From NCBI GenBank assembly GCA_934647305.1, contig CAKUFI010000054.1:1-18377 (forward strand): DNA of 18,377 bases, read 5' to 3'. Source of the stretch: an uncultured Clostridia bacterium. Lineage in GTDB: Bacteria; Bacillota; Clostridia; Christensenellales; Aristaeellaceae. The translations under genes and the position numbers were made by a program. Below are positions 13,184 to 18,377 of the stretch, piece after piece (position 1 is the stretch's first letter; each line of letters begins with the position of its first letter). Under the pieces are notes generated by a model. It made no database searches, was not told the origin of the DNA, and worked only from the letters and a program-made list of their open reading frames with translations.

Positions 13184-13957
13184 CTACCCCAGCGCCACGT
13201 CCAGCACCATCATCACGCTGAAGCCCACGGCGAAAAAGAGCGTGCCCAGGTTGGAGTGCGCGCCCTGAGACGCCTCGGGAATCAGTTCCTCGACCACCAC
13301 GTACAGCATCGCGCCCGCCGCAAAGCTCAGCAGGTAGGGCAGCGCGGGCACAACCTGCCTGGCCGCCAGGATCGTCAGCGCCGCGCCGATCGGCTCCACC
13401 ACGCCCGACAGCACCCCGCCCGCAAAGGCGCGCCACTTGCCCGTGCCCTCCGCGCGCAGGGGCATGGAGATGATCGCGCCCTCCGGGAAGTTCTGTATCG
13501 CGATGCCCAGGGAAAGCGCCAGCGCGCCGGCCGCCGTGATCTGCGCGCCGCCGGACAGGAATCCCGCGTACACCACGCCCACCGCCATGCCCTCGGGAAT
13601 ATTGTGGATGGTCACGGCGAGCACCATCATCGTGGTGCGCTGCAGACTGCTGTGCGGGCCCTCGGCGCCGTTTACGTGCAGGTGCGGCACGATATGGTCC
13701 AGCGCCAGCAGGAACAGTATCCCCGCCCAGAACCCTGCCGCGGCCGGGAAAAACGCCCACCGGCCCAGCTCCGCGCTCTGTTCAATCGCGGGAATGAGCA
13801 GGCTCCACACGCTCGCCGCCACCATCACCCCTGCTGCGAACCCGGTCAGCGCGCGCCGCAGTCGGTCGCTCAGCACCTGCTTCATGAAAAACACGCCCGC
13901 CGCGCCCAGCGACGTGCCGAGAAACGGGATCAGAATCCCATAGATTACCTCCGTCAT
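13184..13957 (-). CDS. ZIP-family divalent metal transporter
   Basis: This is a cytoplasmic-membrane importer of zinc, iron or manganese, 257 aa with about eight hydrophobic segments. The conserved metal-path motifs are present: HNIPEGMAVGV in helix 4 and NFPEGAIISMPL with GVVEPIGA in helix 5. A short histidine-containing stretch, DHIVPHLHVNGAEGPH, lies in the variable loop between helices 3 and 4. The length is typical for ZupT/GufA-like proteins. AAGGAG lies 7 nt before the ATG. A promoter (13999-14027) and an inverted repeat (13973-13988) upstream suggest metal-responsive repression. It is transcribed toward the truncated membrane-protein fragment. Confidence 0.93.
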   Translation of the reverse strand: MTEVIYGILIPFLGTSLGAAGVFFMKQVLSDRLRRALTGFAAGVMVAASVWSLLIPAIEQSAELGRWAFFPAAAGFWAGILFLLALDHIVPHLHVNGAEGPHSSLQRTTMMVLAVTIHNIPEGMAVGVVYAGFLSGGAQITAAGALALSLGIAIQNFPEGAIISMPLRAEGTGKWRAFAGGVLSGVVEPIGAALTILAARQVVPALPYLLSFAAGAMLYVVVEELIPEASQGAHSNLGTLFFAVGFSVMMVLDVALG

Positions 13958-13972
13958 GTGGTTTCTCCTTCA

Positions 13973-13988
13973 GTTAGATTTATTTAAC
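13973..13988 (-). promoter_or_regulatory. Candidate operator of the ZIP gene
   Basis: On the minus strand GTTAAAT-AA-ATCTAAC is a 7-bp inverted repeat with one mismatch, lying just downstream of the predicted -10 element. Size and position fit a dimeric metalloregulator of DtxR/MntR or Fur type; the regulator is not identified. Confidence 0.35.
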
Positions 13989-13998
13989 CAGCAGTTCT

Positions 13999-14027
13999 AT
14001 TGTACCACACCCGCCGCCTTGCCGCAA
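13999..14027 (-). promoter_or_regulatory. Predicted promoter of the ZIP gene
   Basis: On the minus strand TTGCGG (14027-14022) and TACAAT (14004-13999) are separated by 17 bp. The -10 is good and the -35 weak. Confidence 0.55.
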
Positions 14028-14038
14028 GCGCCCGCTCT

Positions 14039-14076
14039 AAAAAAGAATGCGCCCCCGATCCCACCGGAACCGAGGG
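14039..14076 (-). terminator. Terminator-like hairpin after the acidic-protein gene
   Basis: On the minus strand an 11-pair stem (CCCTCGGTTCC/GGGATCGGGGG, three G-T pairs) with a GGT loop is followed, after 7 nt, by TTTTTT. It lies just past the stop codon at 14097. Confidence 0.6.
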
Positions 14077-14096
14077 CCATCCGACAAAAGTAACTC

Positions 14097-14672
14097 TTAC
14101 CTTTCCTCTTCCAGCCGCCGGTAGCGCGCCAGCTTTTCGGACAGCGCGTCGATTTCCCGCTGCAGCTTCAGTCGCCTGAACAGGTTGCGGATGCCCCTGA
14201 GCCCGGCCTTTTCCGCCTCCAGCGCCAGTATCCTACGCTCCGTCGCCTCGGCGCGGGCCCGCCTGCGCTCGCTTCTGCCGCCCGAGGTGAGCTGCGTTCC
14301 GCCCGAAAGCATCTGCTCGGCCAGCGTGGGCTGCGCGCTCTGCCGCCGCTCCCCGTACAGACTGTGCGTCTCAGTGCGCGGCGCGCTGTACGTTCTGGCG
14401 GCCTCCCGCCTCGCCCAGGCCAGCGCCTCGCCAGGCCGCTCCGCGCGTTCAGGCGCGGGCTCGAACGCCTGCGCCTCGGCAGCCAGTTCAGTCTCGTCTT
14501 CCTCTTCTTCGGCCTCCTCTGTCTGCCAATACGCCTCCGGTTCGGTCTCGTCTTCCCCGTCCTCTTCAGGCTCCGCCGTCCAAATTTCTTCCTCACTCCA
14601 CGCCACGGGTTCCTCATCCTCGGGCGGCGCCGCCTCCGTCTCACCCCTGATGCCCGCCAGAACCCGATTCAT
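14097..14672 (-). CDS. Acidic, coiled-coil protein of unknown function
   Basis: The 191-aa product is not recognised. About residues 10-75 are extremely acidic (many Glu/Asp with EEAEEEEDETE). About 76-135 are mixed and polar (SAPRTETHSLYGERRQSAQP). About 140-191 are a basic amphipathic helix with coiled-coil spacing (RRRARAEATERRILALEAEK and the RRLKLQREIDALSEKLARYR end). ATG at 14672 was chosen because it overlaps the stop of the preceding reading frame (ATGA), implying translational coupling. The acidic, Gln/Glu-rich middle is probably disordered. The upstream gene survives only as a fragment, so this protein may have lost its partner. Confidence 0.6.
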   Translation of the reverse strand: MNRVLAGIRGETEAAPPEDEEPVAWSEEEIWTAEPEEDGEDETEPEAYWQTEEAEEEEDETELAAEAQAFEPAPERAERPGEALAWARREAARTYSAPRTETHSLYGERRQSAQPTLAEQMLSGGTQLTSGGRSERRRARAEATERRILALEAEKAGLRGIRNLFRRLKLQREIDALSEKLARYRRLEEER

Positions 14673-14770
14673 ATATAGGACAGCAGGCTGACGATCTCGT
14701 CGCGCATGGAGAGCACATAGGCCATTTTGCGCTCGTCGTCGTTGGGCCGGTCGATGATGCGGTAGGTACC
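14669..14770 (-). pseudogene. C-terminal fragment of the gene preceding the acidic protein
   Basis: Thirty-three residues, including YRIIDRPNDDERKMAYVLSM and RDEIVSLLSYI, end at a TGA that overlaps the next ATG. The composition looks like real protein, but no start or ribosome site is found and the sequence upstream (toward the resolvase) loses this character near 14770. It is probably the tail of a gene cut when the resolvase-bearing segment arrived. Confidence 0.45.
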
Positions 14771-14840
14771 TATGCAAAATCGGCATAATGGAATGAAGAA
14801 CAGCCCTTCTTCGGAGCAAAACCGGTCTGGAACGAAAAGT

Positions 14841-15461
14841 CTACATCAAATTCCGCCCTTTTTCTTCCTTCGCCCAGCGCAGAAAGGTGGTGTGGGAGAC
14901 GCCCAGCTCGCCCGCGGCCTTCCTTGCGGAGATTTCGCCCCGGCTCCATGCCTCGACCCGGCCCCTTAGCCCCTCCGGCCGGGGAAGCGGCGCCGCGCCG
15001 AACCGCACGCCTCTCGCCCGCGCCGCCGCGATGCCCTCCGCCTGCCGCCTGCGGATCATTTCGCGCTCGGTCTGCGCCACATAGGAGAGCAGCTGCAGCA
15101 CGATATCGGCGATCAGCGTGCCGGTCAGGTCGCGCCCCTGCCGGGTGTCCAGCAGCGGCATGTCCAGCACCGCGATCTCGACCCGCTTTTCCCGCGTCAG
15201 CACGCGCCACTGCTCCAGGATCTCGCGATAATTCCTGCCCAGCCGGTCGATGCTGGCCACCACCAGCGTGTCACCCGCCTTCAGCCTGCGCACAAGCCGC
15301 CTGTACTGCGGCCGGTTAAAGTCCTTGCCGGACTGTTTGTCCCGGTACACCCGTTCCTCCGCCACCCCGAACTGGCGCATCGCCAGCAGCTGCCTCGCCT
15401 CGTTCTGGTCCCTCGAGGACACCCGCACGTAGCCATAGGTCTGCGTTTCCGTCTGTTTCAT
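14841..15461 (-). CDS. Serine site-specific recombinase (resolvase/invertase family)
   Basis: The 206-aa product has the size of small Tn3/Hin-type resolvases. The catalytic serine lies in YGYVRVSSRDQNEARQL (about residues 9-25). Further family motifs are VYRDKQSGKDFNRP, LVVASIDRLGRN and LSYVAQTEREMIRRRQAEGI. The C-terminus (about 160-200) is a helix-turn-helix (ISARKAAGELGVSHTTFLRW). GGGAGG lies 8 nt before the ATG. No transposase, inverted repeats or obvious res site were found next to it. It may be a plasmid- or transposon-derived remnant, or could act on the palindromic repeats upstream. Confidence 0.92.
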   Translation of the reverse strand: MKQTETQTYGYVRVSSRDQNEARQLLAMRQFGVAEERVYRDKQSGKDFNRPQYRRLVRRLKAGDTLVVASIDRLGRNYREILEQWRVLTREKRVEIAVLDMPLLDTRQGRDLTGTLIADIVLQLLSYVAQTEREMIRRRQAEGIAAARARGVRFGAAPLPRPEGLRGRVEAWSRGEISARKAAGELGVSHTTFLRWAKEEKGRNLM

Positions 15462-15487
15462 GTCATTTTCCTCCCGTTTTTGTGTAT

Positions 15488-15514
15488 AAAAAAAGCGCCG
15501 CTCGATTGCGGCGT
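15488..15514 (-). terminator. Terminator at the end of repeat unit R3
   Basis: On the minus strand a 7-pair stem (15508-15514 with 15495-15501, one G-T pair) with loop AATCGA is followed by seven T residues (15494-15488). It closes the R3 repeat unit and insulates the resolvase gene. Confidence 0.8.
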
Positions 15515-15519
15515 CGGTT

Positions 15520-15568
15520 AGACTGTCAAAAAACTCGGGAGAGCTCGAGAGGGCCGCAGCCCTTTCGA
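15520..15568 (-). repeat. Repeat-associated module, second copy
   Basis: This is the reverse complement of the 175-223 module: TTCGAAAGGGCTGCGGCCC, CTCGAGCTCTCC and TTTTTTGACAGTCT. It sits between repeat core R3 and the terminator at 15488-15514, the same order as in R1. Confidence 0.8.
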
Positions 15569-15597
15569 ACTTTCAATCGTGCCCAGCGGCGTGTACG

Positions 15598-15707
15598 GTG
15601 GGCACGGGGCGATTTTTGCGCCGGAAAATCCCATTTTCCAGAGAAAAAATCGTTTCCTTGCAGGCTCCGCGCCCGAAAAATCTTCGATTTTTAGCGGAGA
15701 CTGGTGA
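15598..15707 (-). repeat. Structured 110-bp dispersed repeat, copy R3
   Basis: This copy is on the minus strand and again exactly 110 bp. It has the same stems as R1 (CTCCGC/GCGGAG outside, AAAAATC/GATTTTT inside) but a GAA inner loop in place of AAA. It also keeps the GGAAAAT/ATTTTCC hairpin. Confidence 0.85.
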
Positions 15708-15720
15708 GGGTGGCAGTGGC

Positions 15721-15800
15721 GGGGGAGCTTGCTTCCCCGTCCACCAGCTTGTCAAAACTTTTTTGACAAGCTGGCCGGCGCCGCTCGATTGCGACGCCGG
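15721..15800. repeat. Contiguous hairpin array after the aminotransferase gene
   Basis: Three hairpins follow each other: 15721-15738 (GGGGAGC/GCTTCCCC), 15744-15774 (perfect 14-bp stem CCAGCTTGTCAAAA, 3-nt loop) and 15775-15800 (10-bp stem with one mismatch, loop TCGATT). The last two abut with no spacer. The last is also nearly identical to the terminator hairpin at 15495-15514. They may terminate transcription of the aminotransferase gene, although no T-tract follows. Confidence 0.7.
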
Positions 15801-15832
15801 TTCTGGCTATGAAGTTCTGGGAATGATCGCGA

Positions 15833-16858
15833 TTATTCGTCCACGCGGCAGATCCAGCCCTTGGGCGCTTCGATGCGGCCCATCTGGATGCCGGTCAGGG
15901 TTTCGTACAGCCTGCGGGTCACAGGACCCATGTTGCCGTCGCTGGTGTCGAAGGTGTACTCCTTCGCGCCGTCGACGACGCTGCCCACCGGGGAAATCAC
16001 CGCCGCCGTGCCGCACAGGCCGCACTCGGCCATCTCGCCCAGCTCGGCGAAGGGCACCTCGCGCTCCTCGCACTCAAGGCCCAGGTAATCCCTTGCCACC
16101 GTCATCAGCGAGCGGCGGGTGATCGAGGGCAGAATGGTCGAGGACTTGGGGGTGACCACCTTGCCGTCCTTCGTGACGAACAGGAAATTCGCGCCGCCGG
16201 TCTCCTCGATCTTTGTGCGGGTCTTGGAGTCCAGGTACATGTTCTCGTCGAAGCCCTGCTCATGCGCCTCGCCGATGGCGTACAGGCTCATGGCGTAGTT
16301 CAGGCCGGCCTTGACGTGGCCGGTGCCCACGGGCGCGGCGCGGTCATAGCCGCTGACCTTCAGGCGCAGCGGACGCACGCCGCCCTTGAAGTAGGGGCCG
16401 ACCGGGCTGGTGAATACGCGGAACTGGCTCTCGGCCGCCGGGGACACGCCCAGCACCGGGCTGGTGCCCATCATGAAGGGGCGGATGTACAGCGTCGCGC
16501 CCGAGCCGTAGGGCGGCACCCAGTCGATGTTGGCGCGCACGGTCTTCACCACCGCCTCCAGAAACCTCTCCTTCGGGTACACCGGCAGGCACAGGCGCGC
16601 GCAGCTGTTCATCATGCGCTCGGCGTTCAGGTCGGGCCGGAAGATGACCGTGTGGCCATCCTGCGTGGTATAGGCCTTCATGCCCTCGAAGCAGGTCTGC
16701 GCGTACTGGAACACGCCCGCCGATTCGGACAGCGTGACCGTCGCGTCGGTGGTCAGCGCGCCCTCGTCCCACGCGCCGTTTTTGTAGTTCGCCACGAACC
16801 GGTAGTCCGTGGGCCGATAGCCAAAGCCGATGTTCGCCCAGTCCAGATCCTTCTTCAT
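15833..16858 (-). CDS. ilvE: Branched-chain amino acid aminotransferase
   Basis: This PLP enzyme interconverts leucine, isoleucine and valine with their 2-oxo acids using glutamate/2-oxoglutarate, the last step of branched-chain amino acid synthesis. The 341-aa product is class IV, type II BCAT size. Visible motifs are QTCFEGMKAY, YIRPFMMGTSP, GTGHVKAGLNYA with the PLP lysine, the EETGGANFLFV segment and ITRRSLMTVARDYLG. The C-terminal CGTAAVISPVG segment binds the cofactor phosphate. ATG at 16858 was chosen because AAAGGAG lies 8 nt upstream and the protein then starts MKKDLDWANIGFGY as in relatives. No other branched-chain pathway genes are in the window. Confidence 0.95.
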   Translation of the reverse strand: MKKDLDWANIGFGYRPTDYRFVANYKNGAWDEGALTTDATVTLSESAGVFQYAQTCFEGMKAYTTQDGHTVIFRPDLNAERMMNSCARLCLPVYPKERFLEAVVKTVRANIDWVPPYGSGATLYIRPFMMGTSPVLGVSPAAESQFRVFTSPVGPYFKGGVRPLRLKVSGYDRAAPVGTGHVKAGLNYAMSLYAIGEAHEQGFDENMYLDSKTRTKIEETGGANFLFVTKDGKVVTPKSSTILPSITRRSLMTVARDYLGLECEEREVPFAELGEMAECGLCGTAAVISPVGSVVDGAKEYTFDTSDGNMGPVTRRLYETLTGIQMGRIEAPKGWICRVDE

Positions 16859-16948
16859 ACTGATTCTCCTTTTCGCGGCGGTGTTCCGCGCGATTCCCGC
16901 GCCCCGCCCTGTTTCATGACGTTCGCGTTTACTCAAACGCTTGTCCCT

Positions 16949-16977
16949 ACTGTATCACGATCGTTTTACGCTGTCAA
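16949..16977 (-). promoter_or_regulatory. Predicted promoter of the aminotransferase gene
   Basis: On the minus strand TTGACA (16977-16972) and TACAGT (16954-16949) are separated by 17 bp. The leader of about 85 nt contains a GCGTTT/AAACGC hairpin but no T-box signature. Confidence 0.75.
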
Positions 16978-17097
16978 CGCGCGAACGTGCGAATTGTGTT
17001 GACTGTTTGTTTCCTTTTCAGGTCACGCCGCCCGGCGCACCCGGACGGGCGCGGACGCATAGGATGCAGTGGATTCCAGCATGAAAGGAGAATTCCT

Positions 17098-17721
17098 GTG
17101 GCGAATGTTACCAGAAACCGCCCCGGCGGCTGCGGCTGCCGTCAGGCGCTCAACAACGGCGTTACCTATGCGAACATGAACTACGCGGCCGGCGAACACA
17201 GCGACTGGCCCTTCTACAACGGCCCCTGTCCCGGAACGCGCCCCATCAACGGCTGTCCGGGCTGGTGCCGGGGCACAAACGGCCTGCCCTGCGGCGCGCT
17301 CGGCGGAGGCCCTGCCGCCCAGGCGTACGGCTTTTTCAGTCACGTCGGCGCGCTCAGTCTGGCCGCCGGCAGCGGCGTGCCCTTCAACGGCCCCTCGCAG
17401 GCCCAGGGCATGGCGCAGGACTACACCCAGATCCGCATCGAGCAGGCCGGACTCTACCTGATCGAGTACCGCCTGACCTGGCCGGTCGCCGCCGTCACTA
17501 ACGCCCGCTTCACCCTGCTGGCCAACGGCGAGACCATCCCCGGCAGCGACGCGCGCTTCATGGCCGATACCGCCGGCACCGCCCACAGCGTCTCCGCACA
17601 GGTGCTCGTGCCCCTGTGCGCTCAGTCCGCCGTCAGTCTGGTCAGCGATACCGCCCTGCAGATCACCCCCAACGCCCCCGCCGACACCGTCGCGACCCTG
17701 TCGATCGTGCGTCTGGGGTAA
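17098..17721 (+). CDS. BclA C-terminal-like (C1q/TNF-fold) surface protein
   Basis: The product is 207 aa. The N-terminal 75 residues are rich in Gly, Cys, Pro and Asn (GGCGCRQAL, NGPCPGTRP, GCPGWCRG, GLPCGALGGG), with seven cysteines. Residues about 78-207 are beta-rich and match the pattern of the BclA C-terminal domain (FSHVGALSLAAGSGVPFN, IRIEQAGLYLIEYRLTW, FTLLANGETIPGS, LQITPNAPADTVATLSIVRL). Such trimeric domains tip collagen-like spore-coat or cell-surface filaments in Firmicutes. Here the Gly-X-Y stalk is missing and a Cys-rich segment takes its place. No signal peptide is seen, consistent with a spore-surface protein. The start is GTG with AAAGGAG 7 nt upstream. No clear -10 element was found. 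Confidence 0.7.
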   Translation: MANVTRNRPGGCGCRQALNNGVTYANMNYAAGEHSDWPFYNGPCPGTRPINGCPGWCRGTNGLPCGALGGGPAAQAYGFFSHVGALSLAAGSGVPFNGPSQAQGMAQDYTQIRIEQAGLYLIEYRLTWPVAAVTNARFTLLANGETIPGSDARFMADTAGTAHSVSAQVLVPLCAQSAVSLVSDTALQITPNAPADTVATLSIVRLG

Positions 17722-17726
17722 GGAGG

Positions 17727-17962
17727 AACGCTGGGGAGGCCGCCTTTTTGAAAAAGGCGCCTCCCCAGACCTCTCCCGGAAAACACTTGCGAGACAGATA
17801 AAACGCCCAGAAACAAACAAATTCTCGCCTGAAATGCGAGGGAAAACGTTCCTGAGGCGGCCTTTCTGAGAAAGGCCCCTCTCGAGCTCTCCCGGAAAGC
17901 ACTTTGATCCGCATATCGAAAGCGCGAAAAGATACGCAGTTCCCCGAATGAGAGCTTTGGGG
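17727..17962. repeat. Two degenerate tandem units of about 118 bp
   Basis: Unit A (17727-17844) and unit B (17845 to about 17962) share the order: AACG, a long hairpin, CTCTCCCGGAAA, a variable middle, GGGGAAAAC or GGGAAAAC. The unit A hairpin is 17731-17768 (9 plus 8 pairs with one bulge) and follows the stop codon of the BclA-like gene by 9 nt. The CTCTCGAGCTCTCCCGG of unit B also occurs in the modules at 175-223 and 15520-15568. Confidence 0.65.
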
Positions 17963-18139
17963 AAAACACGGGGTTCGGCGAATTCGTCCATTGTCAAGAA
18001 ATAAAAGCGATTCTCCTGACTCAAACGCTTCAGAGCAGACCGGCCAATTGGAAAACAGGCCCGCTCGACGTTTGTTTTCGGAGAACCGCTTCCGTCATTT
18101 CCCTGCGAAGCGCGGATCGAGGTGCTTTTCGTGAGAGGC
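17963..18139. other. Non-coding stretch without recognised features
   Basis: No convincing gene, promoter or repeat was seen between the tandem units and the hairpin array. Confidence 0.4.
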
Positions 18140-18260
18140 TTGTGGAGAGGCTTTTCTCAGAAAAGCCTCTCCACAACCAGGTGCCGACGGCTCAAATCTA
18201 CGATTTGAGCCGTCGGCAGTTTCGCCAAGGGCGAAACCTGAAAACCCTTTGGGTTTTCAG
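18140..18260. repeat. Array of four perfect hairpins with 3-nt loops
   Basis: Hairpins are: 18140-18176 (17-bp stem, loop TCA), 18182-18218 (17-bp stem, loop TAC), 18219-18237 (GTTTCGCC-aag-GGCGAAAC) and 18238-18260 (CTGAAAACCC-ttt-GGGTTTTCAG). All stems are perfect, all loops are 3 nt, the stem sequences are unrelated, and the last three touch with no spacer. Repeat core R4 follows 14 bp later. Confidence 0.9.
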
Positions 18261-18274
18261 CCTTCCTGCCACCC

Positions 18275-18377
18275 TCTCCAGTTTTTGCTGAAATCCGAAG
18301 GATTTCCGGGCGCAAAAACTGCAGGGAAACGATTTTTGCTCTGGAAAATGAGATTTACAAAAACCGTCCCGTGCCCA
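18275..18377 (+). repeat. Structured dispersed repeat, copy R4 (cut by window end)
   Basis: The outer stem is 18280-18288 with 18312-18320 (AGTTTTTGC/GCAAAAACT). The inner stem is 18290-18296 with 18300-18306 (GAAATCC/GGATTTC) around GAA. The right-hand hairpin has lost several bases relative to R1. The copy runs to the last base of the window. Confidence 0.85.

Noticed and set aside
14841..15461. Insertion sequence or transposon carrying the resolvase
   Set aside because: No transposase, terminal inverted repeats or target duplication could be found around it.
15833..16936. Upstream start for the aminotransferase at 16936
   Set aside because: The first 26 residues would be basic and unlike the family. 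The ATG at 16858 has a proper ribosome site, and the predicted -10 element at 16949-16954 would leave almost no leader for the longer form.

Overview
The window looks like chromosome from a high-GC Clostridia-type Firmicute, probably a gut anaerobe. The reasons are strong AGGAGG-type ribosome sites, TTGACA/TATAAT promoters, a GC-rich backbone, and proteins of Firmicutes type (a short TtcA-like PP-loop protein, MgtE, ZIP, a BclA-like surface domain). No species can be named from the sequence alone.

Layout. 1-600: non-coding, with two copies of a 110-bp structured dispersed repeat and many hairpins. 602-2303 (minus): a phage terminase pair (a TerS C-terminal remnant and a full-length TerL) with no portal gene after it. 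2417-4986 (plus): host genes mgtE, with a long leader, and a ttcA-like gene. 5075-5148: tRNA-Trp with a perfect promoter and a terminator. 5104-12383: an integrated element bounded by direct repeats of the tRNA-Trp 3' half. It carries a tyrosine integrase, a lysis cassette (holin, metallophosphoesterase, small membrane protein, GH25-CHAP-SH3b lysin) and a 980-aa tail or receptor-type protein. Head, portal and replication genes are absent, so this is a reduced prophage or a satellite-like element. 12384-12976: a second, truncated copy of the integrase 3' part, identical to the first as far as can be judged, joined abruptly to a 5'-truncated membrane-protein gene. 13184-13957 (minus): a ZIP metal transporter. 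14097-15461 (minus): an acidic coiled-coil protein, a gene fragment and a serine resolvase. 15462-15832: hairpins and a third repeat copy. 15833-16858 (minus): branched-chain aminotransferase. 17098-17721 (plus): a BclA-C-like protein. 17722-18377: tandem repeats, back-to-back hairpins and a fourth repeat copy running off the window.

Two observations stand out. First, the 980-aa element protein ends in two tandem DUF6273-like (C-type-lectin-like) domains. Each contains a 25-codon stretch in which the copies differ almost only at codon positions 1 and 2 (33 of 36 differences), with conserved flanks and no gaps. That is the signature of diversity-generating retroelement (DGR) variable regions; no reverse transcriptase or template repeat is visible in the window, so they would have to act from elsewhere. 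Second, the 110-bp repeat keeps a nested two-stem fold through multiple compensatory base-pair changes between copies, and two copies are followed by a shared module and a hairpin with a T-tail. It may be a small structured RNA family or a palindromic mobile repeat.
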